NCBI GenBank assembly: GCA_034007295.1
Contig: JAVERC010000003.1
Coordinates: forward strand, 62,001 to 126,000
Source: JACKCP01 sp034007295
GTDB lineage: Bacteria > Desulfobacterota > Desulfobacteria > Desulfobacterales > JACKCP01
DNA: 64,000 bases
Direction: 5' to 3'
The position numbers and the translations under genes are program-made. The notes beneath the pieces were generated by a model. The model saw nothing but the letters and a program-made list of their open reading frames with translations. It had not been told where the DNA came from and searched no databases. This document shows positions 19,012 to 27,950 of this stretch, piece after piece (within the stretch, counting starts at the first letter, position 1; each line of letters begins with the position of its first letter).

Positions 19012-20313
19012 ATGTTTTCAATCAAGACAGTTATTTTTGCCGGACTTTTTGGATTATGCACAATTGGTGCTCTTTTTGCTCCGCATCTGGGAGTTTTCGG
19101 ATATATTGCTGATTACTGCATTGGACCTGCAAAGCAATGGTGGGAAGCACCTCTGGCAGGACTTGGAATCCGTTACTCTCTTACTCTTGCCCTTGCAACT
19201 GTAATGGGATTTATTCTTCAGAAGGATAAAATGAAATTTGGAGCAGCAGCTTTCCAAAATCAGGAAGTTTTGCTTTTATTTTTTCTTGCTATTGTCTGGT
19301 TTTCTCTTTTAATCGGAGATGCAACTGTTGGAAGATACACAACAACAGACCATCCTACTGTAAAATTTACTAAAATTATGATTTTTATATTCCTTCTTAC
19401 CCACATTATTACTGATTTGAAAAAGTTTGATAATTTAATCTGGGTTTTTGTTTTATGTGCTTTAATTTTAGGTCTTCAGGCCTGGGATCTTCCAAGAAGA
19501 GCCTTTGTCAGGGGCAGGCTTGAGGGAATTGGCGGAGCAGATTTCTCTGAGTCAAATTTTTTTGCAGCTTTTATGGCTTCCATGCTTCCGCTTATTGGGG
19601 TTCAGCTTTTAAGAAGCAAAAAATGGATTCCAAGAATTATCTGTTTTTTTTCTGCAGCATTTACAGCAAATGCTGTTGTTTTATGCAGAAGCAGGGGAGC
19701 TTTTGTAGGAATTGCTGCAGGAGTTTTTGCTGCAATTTTCATGTCACCAAAAGAGTTTAGAAAAAAGATTATTGTTCTTCTTGTTTTAGGTGTGATCGGC
19801 GGTTTATATGTAACTGATGAACAATATCTTGAAAGGCTTACAACAATAGTTGTATCTGAAGATGAAGAAAGGGACGAATCTGCCAACAGTCGTTTTCTTT
19901 TATGGGCTGCAGGAGTTCAGATGGTTTCAGACAAGCCTCTTGGAATAGGTATTGGAAACTGGTACCAGACAATTGGTAAATATATTCCTGAATATGAAGG
20001 AAAGGATTCTCATAATACATATGTAAAATGTTTTGCTGAACTCGGCGTTCAGGGGATTTTAGTATTTATGATTTTTATATTTACTAGTTACAGACAGCTC
20101 AGGTGGCTTAAACGTGAGTCGGAAAATCTTAAACAGGAAAAAGCTCATGATTTGAAACTGATGTGTTTTGGAGTTGCAGTAAGTCTTACAATATATCTTA
20201 CCTGTGCTTTGACAATAACAATGATTTATACTGAAATGACCTGGATTCTTCTCATGCTTCCGTGCTGTATAAGAAGAAGCTTTGAAAATGAGCTTATATC
20301 ATTGGAAAAATAG
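19012..20313 (+). CDS. O-antigen ligase/polymerase-like membrane protein, exosortase A-associated
   Basis: A polytopic membrane protein of 433 aa with about ten helices. It carries the Wzy_C/WaaL-type periplasmic loop: SRFLLWAAGVQMVSDKPLG, GIGNWYQTIGKYIPEYEGK, DSHNTYVKCFAELGVQG. The ESNFFAAFMASMLPL and CRSRGAFVGIAAGVFAA segments fit the putative O-glycosylation ligase of exosortase A systems (TIGR03097). It may polymerise the glycan or transfer it to a protein or lipid acceptor. In an exosortase locus, transfer to sorted PEP-CTERM proteins is an attractive but unproven role. Confidence 0.9.
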   Translation: MFSIKTVIFAGLFGLCTIGALFAPHLGVFGYIADYCIGPAKQWWEAPLAGLGIRYSLTLALATVMGFILQKDKMKFGAAAFQNQEVLLLFFLAIVWFSLLIGDATVGRYTTTDHPTVKFTKIMIFIFLLTHIITDLKKFDNLIWVFVLCALILGLQAWDLPRRAFVRGRLEGIGGADFSESNFFAAFMASMLPLIGVQLLRSKKWIPRIICFFSAAFTANAVVLCRSRGAFVGIAAGVFAAIFMSPKEFRKKIIVLLVLGVIGGLYVTDEQYLERLTTIVVSEDEERDESANSRFLLWAAGVQMVSDKPLGIGIGNWYQTIGKYIPEYEGKDSHNTYVKCFAELGVQGILVFMIFIFTSYRQLRWLKRESENLKQEKAHDLKLMCFGVAVSLTIYLTCALTITMIYTEMTWILLMLPCCIRRSFENELISLEK

Positions 20314-20395
20314 GAGTCATATTTAGCTTAACTGAACTATTGGAGTATCAGTTTACTTTTGCAAATCACTATTTAAATAAAAAAGAGAGTTCAAT

Positions 20396-20989
20396 ATGAA
20401 AAAAATTCACTCTTCTTTGTTTAAGATTGCCCATGTAAAATTTTTTGCCTTTTTTATGATTATTATTTTTTCAGGGGAAATAAGTGCTGCTGACTTAGAA
20501 AAAAAAGGCAATCTTTTGGCTAGTCATGCACTAAAATACTGTAATACAGGAAATTATTCACTTGCAATAATCTATATAAACAAAGCGATAAAAATTCAGC
20601 CAGAAAGAATGGAGTTTATATATCAACGAGCACTAATTCTTGGAAAAGCAGGTTATTATCCTTACGCAATAAATGAGTTGAGCAGATTTGTTAATAATAA
20701 AAGTTATTCTCATGCAGTAAGGTTTCGGGCAGACTGTTATTTTGCCATGAATCAGATAGAAATGGCTGTTAAAGACTACGTGACTTTTTTAATAAGATCT
20801 CCAAAGGATGCAAAGGTCTGGGCTTATTTTGCTGAAGCCTTATATATGGCAGGAGATAAAAAAGGAGCCTTAAAAGCAGTTTATGCAGGATTAAAAATAA
20901 AGTCACATTGGGAAAGAAGGTTGCTTGAAATAAAAGAAAAAATTTTGCTTAATCAGCCAATTGAGCCTCATAAACCGCTTTCAAACTAA
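20396..20989 (+). CDS. Secreted TPR-repeat protein
   Basis: A 197-aa protein with an N-terminal signal or anchor segment (FFAFFMIIIFSGEISAA, cleavage near residue 32) followed by three to four tetratricopeptide repeats. These include YSLAIIYINKAIKIQPERM, AINELSRFVNNKSYSHAVRFRADCYF and WAYFAEALYMAGDKKGALK. Likely a periplasmic protein-interaction scaffold for the EPS machinery; no enzymatic motif is present. Confidence 0.78.
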   Translation: MKKIHSSLFKIAHVKFFAFFMIIIFSGEISAADLEKKGNLLASHALKYCNTGNYSLAIIYINKAIKIQPERMEFIYQRALILGKAGYYPYAINELSRFVNNKSYSHAVRFRADCYFAMNQIEMAVKDYVTFLIRSPKDAKVWAYFAEALYMAGDKKGALKAVYAGLKIKSHWERRLLEIKEKILLNQPIEPHKPLSN

Positions 20990-20992
20990 ATT

Positions 20993-21050
20993 ATTGCTTA
21001 ACGAAAAAGGTCTTTTTAAGTCTATCTCGGCATCGATGAAAATTTAGTCC
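20993..21050. repeat. Decayed fragment related to repeat R1
   Basis: ATTGCTTAACGAAAAAGGTC followed by TTTTTAAGTC is close to the left end of R1a. GATGAAAATTTAGTCCTTTT nearby resembles an inner R1 segment in the opposite orientation. It looks like a rearranged, internally deleted copy in the gap before the next glycosyltransferase gene. Confidence 0.4.
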
Positions 21051-21069
21051 TTTTAAATTCAGGATTCAA

Positions 21070-22185
21070 ATGAAACAAACAATTAAACCAGTTTTTATTC
21101 TTTCCGAATTAAAACCCGGAGGAATGGAAAGAGTAGTATTAAATCTTGCAAAAGATTTAAAAGAAAAAAAACATGACCCGTCTGTAATATGCATTCAGGG
21201 ATATGGAGTTCTTGCAAAAGACTTAAAAAAAAGCAAAATTCCTGTAAAATCCATTGGAAGTTATAAAAGTCTTGATTTAAAGGCTGTTTTTGTTCTTGGC
21301 AGATATTTGAGAAAAATAAAGCCTTCCATAATAAGTATCCATGACTATTCAAGTCTTCCCTATGCAGTTGCAGCGTCTCTTCTTTTTTACAGAGTTCCCC
21401 TTGTTTTTACAGGACATGGCCTTTTGTACGAAGGCTTTGATAATTTAAAAAAAAGATGCAGATTTTTTTCTCAATTTTTATCAGGCTTTTCAACGGTTTC
21501 ACAAGAAGTTGCAAAAAGGCATAAAAAATTTTTAAATTTAAAAAAAAATATTGAAATAATTCCAAACGGAGTTCCCTTTATAAAAGCCAGTAAAACAAGA
21601 GAGCTAATAAGAGAAGAACTTTATATAAAACCAGATGAAATTTTTTATCTTGCAGTTGGAAACCCAAGACCGGAAAAAGGTTTTGAAGATCTTATAGATG
21701 CAGCTTCACTGATTTTAAAAAACAATAAAAATTTTAAGTTTAAAGTGCTTGTTGCCGGAACCCTGAACAAAAGTTTTTACTTTGAAATGCTTGAAAAAAA
21801 AATAAAAGAAAAAAAGCTTGAAAATATTGTAACTTTTCTTGGCTTTAGAAGTGACACACCAGATCTTTATAAGGCGGCCGATGTTTTTGTTCTTTCAAGC
21901 AGAAGTGAGGGAATGCCAATGGTAATTCTTGAAGCAATGATGTCAGGACTTCCAGTTGTTGCAACAAAAGTAGGCGGGGTTCCTTCAACAATAAGAGACA
22001 CAGGTATTCTTACAGAATCTGCAAACCCTCAAAAGCTTTCAGAAGCAATGCAGGAAATTATTAAAAATAAAGATGAGCTTGGAAAAAAAGCAGAAAATCT
22101 TGCAAAAAAAGAATACAGTATTGATAAAATGACAGATTCATATTTAAGTTTTTTTAAAAAAATTATTTCAGGAAATAATAAATGA
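21070..22185 (+). CDS. Family 4 glycosyltransferase
   Basis: A cytoplasmic GT-B enzyme of 371 aa. The acceptor-domain start is PVFILSELKPGGMERVVLNL. The donor domain has YLAVGNPRPEKGFEDLI, RSDTPDLYKAADVFVLSSRS and EGMPMVILEAMMSGLPVVAT, the typical retaining-GT4 pattern. It overlaps the next gene by 4 bp (ATGA). Confidence 0.9.
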   Translation: MKQTIKPVFILSELKPGGMERVVLNLAKDLKEKKHDPSVICIQGYGVLAKDLKKSKIPVKSIGSYKSLDLKAVFVLGRYLRKIKPSIISIHDYSSLPYAVAASLLFYRVPLVFTGHGLLYEGFDNLKKRCRFFSQFLSGFSTVSQEVAKRHKKFLNLKKNIEIIPNGVPFIKASKTRELIREELYIKPDEIFYLAVGNPRPEKGFEDLIDAASLILKNNKNFKFKVLVAGTLNKSFYFEMLEKKIKEKKLENIVTFLGFRSDTPDLYKAADVFVLSSRSEGMPMVILEAMMSGLPVVATKVGGVPSTIRDTGILTESANPQKLSEAMQEIIKNKDELGKKAENLAKKEYSIDKMTDSYLSFFKKIISGNNK

Positions 22186-23342
22186 AAATTCTTTCCTTTT
22201 CATACTGCTTTCCAAATGAATTCAATAAAAACTGGGGAATCTTTGTTTATAACAGGCTTAATGCAATGTCAAAATATGAAGACTTAAAAGTCTGTTCTCC
22301 GGTTCCTTTTTTCCCTTTAATCAAACCTGAAAATCACCTTAGGAATAAAAATAAACAAGAATTTAAAAGCCTTGAAGTTTACAGACCAGGCTTTTTTTAT
22401 ATTCCAAAGTTTTTTAAAAACAGTGATGCTTCTATGTATTCAAGAGGAATTAAAAAATGGTTTTTTAATCTTATGGATCAATGGAAACCTGATATTTTAG
22501 ATGCTCATTTTATCTGGCCGGACGGGGTTGGTATTGCTTCTCTTGCAAAGGAAGCAGGGATTCCTTATTCCATAACTTTAAGAGGGAAAATTTACGAGTG
22601 TCTTAAGGTTGAATCACAGAAAAAACAATGCGAAAAAGCCTTGAAAGAAGCTTCATCTGTAATAAGTGTTTCAGGATTAATGGCAAAAGAAGCTTTAAAA
22701 CTTGGAGCCGATGAAAAAAAGGTAAAAATCATTCCAAACGGTGTTGATAAAAATTTTTTTTGCATAATGGACAAAGGTGAATGCAGAAAGAAATTAGGCC
22801 TTCCAATAAATAAAAGGATTCTTGTAACAATTGCTCATCTTGGCCACAGAAAAGGACATTTTGAAGTAATAAAAGCCTTAAAAGAGCTTCCTGAAGATAT
22901 AATTCTTGTTCTGGTTGGAGGAGAGGCACAGGGGGGAACAATAGACTCAATAAAAAAAGCTGCCAGGGAAAACAATGTGCTGGAAAGGGTTATTGTAAAA
23001 GGCTCAAGGCCCTATGAAGAAATTCCTTTCTATTTTGGAGCAGCCGATGCAAGCGTTCTTGCATCATACAGAGAAGGATGTCCAAATGCTGTTTTAGAAA
23101 GCCTTTCATGCGGAACTCCGGTTGTTGCAACAAATGTAGGTGCTGTTCCTGATATTCTTCCGCCTGAAGCAGGAGAAATAGTTGAACTTTTTTCCCATGA
23201 AGAACTTAAAAACGCTCTTTTAAATGTCTTGAATAAAAGCTGGAACAAGGAAGAAGTTGTTGTTTCATCAGGTATTAAATCCTGGGATGAGGTTGCTCTG
23301 GAAGTTATTTCGGATTTTTCAAAGATAATTCGCAGCTCTTAA
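22182..23342 (+). CDS. Family 4 glycosyltransferase
   Basis: A second GT-B enzyme of 386 aa, translationally coupled to the previous one. It begins MKILSFSYCFPNEFNKNWG. Donor-site motifs are TIAHLGHRKGHFEVIKAL, VLVGGEAQGGTIDSIKKAAR and EGCPNAVLESLSCGTPVVAT. Residues 105-135 (DILDAHFIWPDGVGIASLAK) match GT4 enzymes of exosortase loci. The sugar specificity cannot be read. Confidence 0.9.
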   Translation: MKILSFSYCFPNEFNKNWGIFVYNRLNAMSKYEDLKVCSPVPFFPLIKPENHLRNKNKQEFKSLEVYRPGFFYIPKFFKNSDASMYSRGIKKWFFNLMDQWKPDILDAHFIWPDGVGIASLAKEAGIPYSITLRGKIYECLKVESQKKQCEKALKEASSVISVSGLMAKEALKLGADEKKVKIIPNGVDKNFFCIMDKGECRKKLGLPINKRILVTIAHLGHRKGHFEVIKALKELPEDIILVLVGGEAQGGTIDSIKKAARENNVLERVIVKGSRPYEEIPFYFGAADASVLASYREGCPNAVLESLSCGTPVVATNVGAVPDILPPEAGEIVELFSHEELKNALLNVLNKSWNKEEVVVSSGIKSWDEVALEVISDFSKIIRSS

Positions 23343-23437
23343 GCTGAATACTGAGAAAAAACCTGTTTACTGAAATAATCCAGCAGCTGTTCCAATAAAT
23401 TGCAGTTAAGATAATTCAAAAATAAACGGATATTTTT

Positions 23438-24694
23438 ATGATAGAGGTAAAATCTTTAAAGAAAAAGTCTTTGGACAGGAGAAAAAATGTAATTGCAATA
23501 GTAGGTGATACCCAGGTAGGGCTTTGGGTAGTAAGAAACCTTGCAATGAACGGAATAAATGTTCATGCGGTTGTAAGAACAAAAAGCGGGCAGTCTGCAT
23601 GGAGCAGATATTCAAAAAGTGCCTGGATACTTGAGTCTTCAATTGATGATTTTTCTTTTATAAAAGAATTAAAAGAGCTTGCCAATATTGTAAATGCCGG
23701 CTCAATCATGCCGGTTTCAGAGGGTTATCATAATGTTTTGATAAAAAACAGAAAAGTTTTTGAACCTGATATTCATATTTTTTCACCTGAAAAAGATAGT
23801 TTTGAAAAAGCCGCAGACAAGGACTTTATGCATTCAAAATGTCTTGAACTTGGTATTCCTGTTGCCAAAGGAAAAAGATTTGACCTTTTAATGGACTCAA
23901 ATCCTTTGGAACTGGGGTTTCCCCTTGTGCTGAGAACAAGAAATCAGAATTCAAATGATAAAATTGCTCCATGGAAAGCAGAATATGCTTTAAATATTGA
24001 AGATTTGAACAGGTTGTATGAGGAAGTAAAAGACTATGCTCATAATATAATAGTTCAAAAATATTGTCCCGGAGCTGAAGACCATGTTCAGGTTCTTATG
24101 CATGAAGGTAATGTTTTTATGACAGGCGAATATATAGGCGAGCACCACATGCCTCTTGCAGGAGGAGTTACAGTTCAGAGAATAAGCTGCTTTCATGAAA
24201 ATCTTTTAAATGATTCTGTAAAACTTTTGAAATCAATAAATTATGAAGGCCTTGCCGGAGTTCAGTTTCACTTTGAGCCTGAGACAGGAAAATATATTTT
24301 TCTTGAAATCAATCCAAGATTTATTGGAGGTACTCCAACCCTTATTATGGCAGGTTTTGATACAGCCTTTCTTTTGTGGCAGAGTTTTTTTGAGCCGGAA
24401 AAAATGAAAAAAGGAAACTACAGAAAAGGTTTAAGGACAAGAATTTTAGGCGGAGATGTAAACTGGCTTCTTGCCATGATTCGAAAAGACAGGCTTCCAC
24501 CTGAGCAGAAAAGGATAAAACCTGTTAAAGCTTTGTCACTTTTTTTAAAAAACTGTATTTTTGCAAAAGACGATTCATTTCTTTTAAAAGACCCTTTGCC
24601 TTTTATGGTGGATTTTTTTGAGATGGTTAAAAAAATAGGCAGTCAGGCCTATGATATAATAGGTAATCCCGAAAGATCCGGAGGAAAAAATTGA
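23438..24694 (+). CDS. ATP-grasp ligase
   Basis: A third ATP-grasp protein of 418 aa. A Rossmann-like start (VIAIVGDTQVGLWVVRNLAM) is followed by the ATP-binding FPLVLRTRNQNSNDKIAPWK, the loop NIIVQKYCPGAEDHVQVL and the metal-binding GVQFHFEPETGKYIFLEIN. It overlaps the following gene by 4 bp, pairing an ATP-grasp with a deacetylase-like protein. A carbamoyl-phosphate-synthase-like or amino-acid ligase role on glycan intermediates is inferred from context only. Confidence 0.83.
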   Translation: MIEVKSLKKKSLDRRKNVIAIVGDTQVGLWVVRNLAMNGINVHAVVRTKSGQSAWSRYSKSAWILESSIDDFSFIKELKELANIVNAGSIMPVSEGYHNVLIKNRKVFEPDIHIFSPEKDSFEKAADKDFMHSKCLELGIPVAKGKRFDLLMDSNPLELGFPLVLRTRNQNSNDKIAPWKAEYALNIEDLNRLYEEVKDYAHNIIVQKYCPGAEDHVQVLMHEGNVFMTGEYIGEHHMPLAGGVTVQRISCFHENLLNDSVKLLKSINYEGLAGVQFHFEPETGKYIFLEINPRFIGGTPTLIMAGFDTAFLLWQSFFEPEKMKKGNYRKGLRTRILGGDVNWLLAMIRKDRLPPEQKRIKPVKALSLFLKNCIFAKDDSFLLKDPLPFMVDFFEMVKKIGSQAYDIIGNPERSGGKN

Positions 24695-25698
24695 AACCCG
24701 GTGTAATAATAAGCTTTGATGTTGAGTGCAGTATGGGAGGAGCCTGGCAAAATCCCGAACTTAAGCCTGTTTCACCTGCAAAGGGAATGATGGGAGAATT
24801 TGGAAATAAAAGGCTTGGTATACCTTTAATCTGCGATATTCTTGAAAAAAACAATCTTAAGGCTGCATTTTTTGTTGAACCTTTTAATAAAGAGCTTGGT
24901 TATCCAAATGAAACTGAAAAAGTCTGTTCATATCTTATGGAAAGAGGACAGGATATAGAGCTTCATATCCATCCAAATCATTATAATTATAAACTTTTTC
25001 TTGAAAACAAACCTTTTGTTTTTACAGACCAGATGTATGAATGTCCTCCTTTGTTTCAGCTTGAGCTTTTAAATAAAGGAATGGAGCGGATTGAAAAATG
25101 GACAGGAAAAAAGCCGATTGCATTTAGAGCCGGAAATCTTGGAGCAGATGAAGAAACTTTAAAGATTTTGTCAAAAGCAGGAATAAAAATCGACAGCAGT
25201 TACAGCTATCCTTTTGCCGGAGGCCAGTGTGCTTTTTCCAAAAAAGAGCCTTTTAACGGTTCAAAATGGTATGGGGATGTTTTGGAAACAGCATTGTCAG
25301 GATTTGAATCAATGGTTCTGCCTGGAATTTATTCATCCAAGCCTCTTGATTTAATGGGAATATCTTTTGAAGAAGCAAGAGATGCTGTAAAAAAAATATG
25401 TAAATCAGGAGCTGACGCTGTTTTAATTTTACATAGTTTCAGTCTTTTTAAAGTAAAGGACAAGCAGTATTCTAAAGCAAGGTTAAACAGGGTTGTTAAG
25501 AAAAGATTTGAAAAATTCTGTGCCTGGCTTGATAAAAACAGAGAAGACTATCCCCCAAGAACTTTTGAAGAAATCTGTTCTTTAATTGAAAAAAAAGAAT
25601 ATAGTCCCCAAAAAACAGATCCGGTAAAAATAAAAAATCCTATAAGAGCCGGGCTTGGAAAATCAGTTCAGTTTGCCAATAATTTTTACAGGTTTTAA
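24691..25698 (+). CDS. Polysaccharide deacetylase-like protein
   Basis: A 335-aa protein of the NodB/WalW-like class. The start is TTG at 24691, chosen because CCGGAGGAAAAAA precedes it and it overlaps the upstream stop (TTGA). The protein opens with GVIISFDVECSMGGAW, where Asp-Glu replaces the usual catalytic Asp-Asp. QDIELHIHPNHYNY gives possible metal-binding histidines, and PIAFRAGNLGADEETL is the RAG-type substrate motif. It may remove N-acetyl groups from a glycan precursor. Confidence 0.82.
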   Translation: MKPGVIISFDVECSMGGAWQNPELKPVSPAKGMMGEFGNKRLGIPLICDILEKNNLKAAFFVEPFNKELGYPNETEKVCSYLMERGQDIELHIHPNHYNYKLFLENKPFVFTDQMYECPPLFQLELLNKGMERIEKWTGKKPIAFRAGNLGADEETLKILSKAGIKIDSSYSYPFAGGQCAFSKKEPFNGSKWYGDVLETALSGFESMVLPGIYSSKPLDLMGISFEEARDAVKKICKSGADAVLILHSFSLFKVKDKQYSKARLNRVVKKRFEKFCAWLDKNREDYPPRTFEEICSLIEKKEYSPQKTDPVKIKNPIRAGLGKSVQFANNFYRF

Positions 25699-25757
25699 GC
25701 ACGGATTGTTCAAAAAAATAAGTTTTTTTCAGAAATAAAAAAATACAGGAGAACCCT

Positions 25758-27122
25758 ATGCATCCTGAAATAGCACGAAATATATTCAGACTTCAGGAAA
25801 AAATTCTTGGAAGAGAAAGTTTTTCAATTTTAAGCGACCTTAAAAAAAGCCAGTGGTGGACTAAATCACAAATGGAAAGATTAAGGCTTTTTCGTTTAAA
25901 AAAGCTTATTAACAGTGCATATTCAAATACAAAATACTGGCAGGAGATTATGGACAATGCCGGTATTTCTCCTGAAGATATTAAAAGTATAGATGATTTG
26001 AAAAAGTTTCCCCTTCTTGAAAAAGATACCTTGAGAAAAAGACGTGAAGATATGGCTTTTAAAGATGAAGGAAAAAGGGTTCAGCTTGTAAGAACAAGCG
26101 GTTCAACAAACGAGGCTCTTGAGTTTTACACTTCTTCTTCAAGAGAGGCGCACATAAATGCCGCAAGAATGAGGGGCCACGAGTGGGCAGGAATAAAAAG
26201 AGGCGAAAAGGAGATGTATTACTGGGGTTCTCCGGTTGAGCTGAGCAAACAGGACAGGTTTAAGCATTTAAGGGATTTTTTTATAAATGACGGACTTACA
26301 AACGGTTTTGAACTGACAGAAGAAAAAGTTGGAGAATATTATAAAAAATGGATTTCATGGAAGCCTAAATGTATTTTCGGATATCCAAGCACTTTTGTTC
26401 TTACAATTAAAATGTGCAATAAACTCGGGCTTGACCTGAAAAAACTTAAAAAACAAGGCCTTCATGTAATTGTCACAACAAGTGAAATGCTTTTTAAAGA
26501 AGACAGAAAACTCATTGAAAAAACTTTTGGCGTTAAAGTTCACGATTCCTACGGATTAAGAGAGGGCGGTCTTATAGGTTATGAATGTGAATACAACACA
26601 ATGCACACAATGGATGAGCAGCTGATTTTAGAAACAATAGACCCCAAAACTTTAAAGCCGTGCAACGGAGAAGGGGAGCTTGTTCTGACAAACATAACAG
26701 GAACAGCCTTTCCTGTTATAAGATACAGAACAGGTGATATTGTTACCCTTTCAGATAAAAGGTGCAAATGTGGAAGAATTTTAAATTCCATTAAAATAAG
26801 CGGGGGAAGAGCTGTAGAATTTGTTGTTACAAAAGACGGCAAATGGGTTGTAGGCTATTCATTTATTTATATTGCAAGGTCTGTTAAGGGGATAGTTAAG
26901 TTTCAGGTTGTTCAGGAAAAAATCGGAGAAATAAATGTTTTTATTACAACAGATGATAATTTCCCTGAAAACGGTAAAACTCTGGTAAAAGATGCAGTGC
27001 TTAAACGCCTTGGAAGTGATGATGAAGTTTATGTTGAAATAGTTGATGATATAAAGCCTGCTCCTTCAGGAAAGTACAGGCCTGTTATAAGTAAAGTTGC
27101 TGAAGAGCTTATGAAAAAATAA
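25758..27122 (+). CDS. PaaK/CapK-like adenylate-forming ligase
   Basis: A 454-aa ANL-superfamily protein resembling phenylacetate-CoA ligase and its capsule-locus paralogue CapK. Landmarks are LVRTSGSTNEALEFYTSS (phosphate-binding loop), HDSYGLREGGLIGYECE (substrate and adenine site) and IRYRTGDIVTLSDKRCKCGR (ATP-binding Asp, with CxC). The C-terminal lid has KISGGRAVEFVV and a late lysine in APSGKYRPVISK. In polysaccharide loci these proteins are thought to activate acyl or aryl groups for glycan decoration. A more diverged relative lies at 39204. Confidence 0.9.
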   Translation: MHPEIARNIFRLQEKILGRESFSILSDLKKSQWWTKSQMERLRLFRLKKLINSAYSNTKYWQEIMDNAGISPEDIKSIDDLKKFPLLEKDTLRKRREDMAFKDEGKRVQLVRTSGSTNEALEFYTSSSREAHINAARMRGHEWAGIKRGEKEMYYWGSPVELSKQDRFKHLRDFFINDGLTNGFELTEEKVGEYYKKWISWKPKCIFGYPSTFVLTIKMCNKLGLDLKKLKKQGLHVIVTTSEMLFKEDRKLIEKTFGVKVHDSYGLREGGLIGYECEYNTMHTMDEQLILETIDPKTLKPCNGEGELVLTNITGTAFPVIRYRTGDIVTLSDKRCKCGRILNSIKISGGRAVEFVVTKDGKWVVGYSFIYIARSVKGIVKFQVVQEKIGEINVFITTDDNFPENGKTLVKDAVLKRLGSDDEVYVEIVDDIKPAPSGKYRPVISKVAEELMKK

Positions 27123-27124
27123 AC

Positions 27125-27913
27125 TCAGCAATTCCATGATTTCATGTTTTCAAATGTCTTTGATATTTTTTTTAAGCCTTTTGGTTTCCAGCCTTTTCTT
27201 TTTTTTAAAAGAGCTTTTATTGTTTTTGAAACAGTTTTAAATTCTATTTCAATTTCAACAGGCGATTCAAATTTAAGAGGCTTCATTTTTTCAATATTTT
27301 TAACTGCTTTTAGGGTCTTGGAATAAATTTCATTTTTTACATTTTCAGGATGTTTGCAAATGGCACAGTTTCTTCCAAATCCTTTTTTTGTAACAACTGT
27401 TTCAATCCATGGAAGAAGTTTTTCAGCTTCAAAGCAAGTCTGCTCATCTCCTGATAAAAAAATTAATGGAACACCATATTCGCCTGCAACTGAGGTATCT
27501 AAAAAAATTTCTCCGCATAAAAGATTGTTTACTTTAATTGATTTGTAGGTTTTTGAACTGTATGTGTGAGAAAGAACAGCATTCTTTGTTCCTTCCATTG
27601 CATGATATCCAATCATTAAAACTCCTGAAAAAGAATTGTCAATATTGGGAAATCTTGTTTTAAAACCTTGTCCGCAGATTATAAAGCAGCGTGAGTCAAG
27701 TTTTTCATATAAAAGGTTTTGTCCTTCACCGTGGCAGTCCCATACATAAACTTCTTTTGCTCCTGAATCAAAGAGAGCTTTTATACATGAGTTTGTTTCA
27801 AAGGTTGCCTGTTTTACGGTAAAATTATAATCTTTCGATCTTGATAAAGAGCAGTTTTTTGTTCCTGTTACACAGCTTACGCCTTCGCAGTCAACGGCAA
27901 TAATAAATTTCAT
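27125..27913 (-). CDS. M55-family D-aminopeptidase homologue (DppA-like)
   Basis: A 262-aa zinc peptidase homologue and the only minus-strand gene in the first 41 kb. Predicted zinc ligands fall at the family positions: Asp8 and Glu10 in VDCEG, His61 in DCHGEGQN, His104 in GYHAMEGTK and Glu135 in CGEIF; His116 in VLSHTYS is also conserved. DppA cleaves D-Ala-containing dipeptides in the cytoplasm and assembles as a decamer. It has no signal peptide. The gene lies tail-to-tail with the ligase at 25758-27122 (2 bp apart) and 37 bp from the divergent VanZ-like gene. It may recycle D-amino acid peptides or act on a D-amino acid decoration of the glycan (inference). Confidence 0.88.
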   Translation of the reverse strand: MKFIIAVDCEGVSCVTGTKNCSLSRSKDYNFTVKQATFETNSCIKALFDSGAKEVYVWDCHGEGQNLLYEKLDSRCFIICGQGFKTRFPNIDNSFSGVLMIGYHAMEGTKNAVLSHTYSSKTYKSIKVNNLLCGEIFLDTSVAGEYGVPLIFLSGDEQTCFEAEKLLPWIETVVTKKGFGRNCAICKHPENVKNEIYSKTLKAVKNIEKMKPLKFESPVEIEIEFKTVSKTIKALLKKRKGWKPKGLKKISKTFENMKSWNC

Positions 27914-27950
27914 GTTTTAAACCTGTTTTTATGAAAAAAAGAAATTATTA

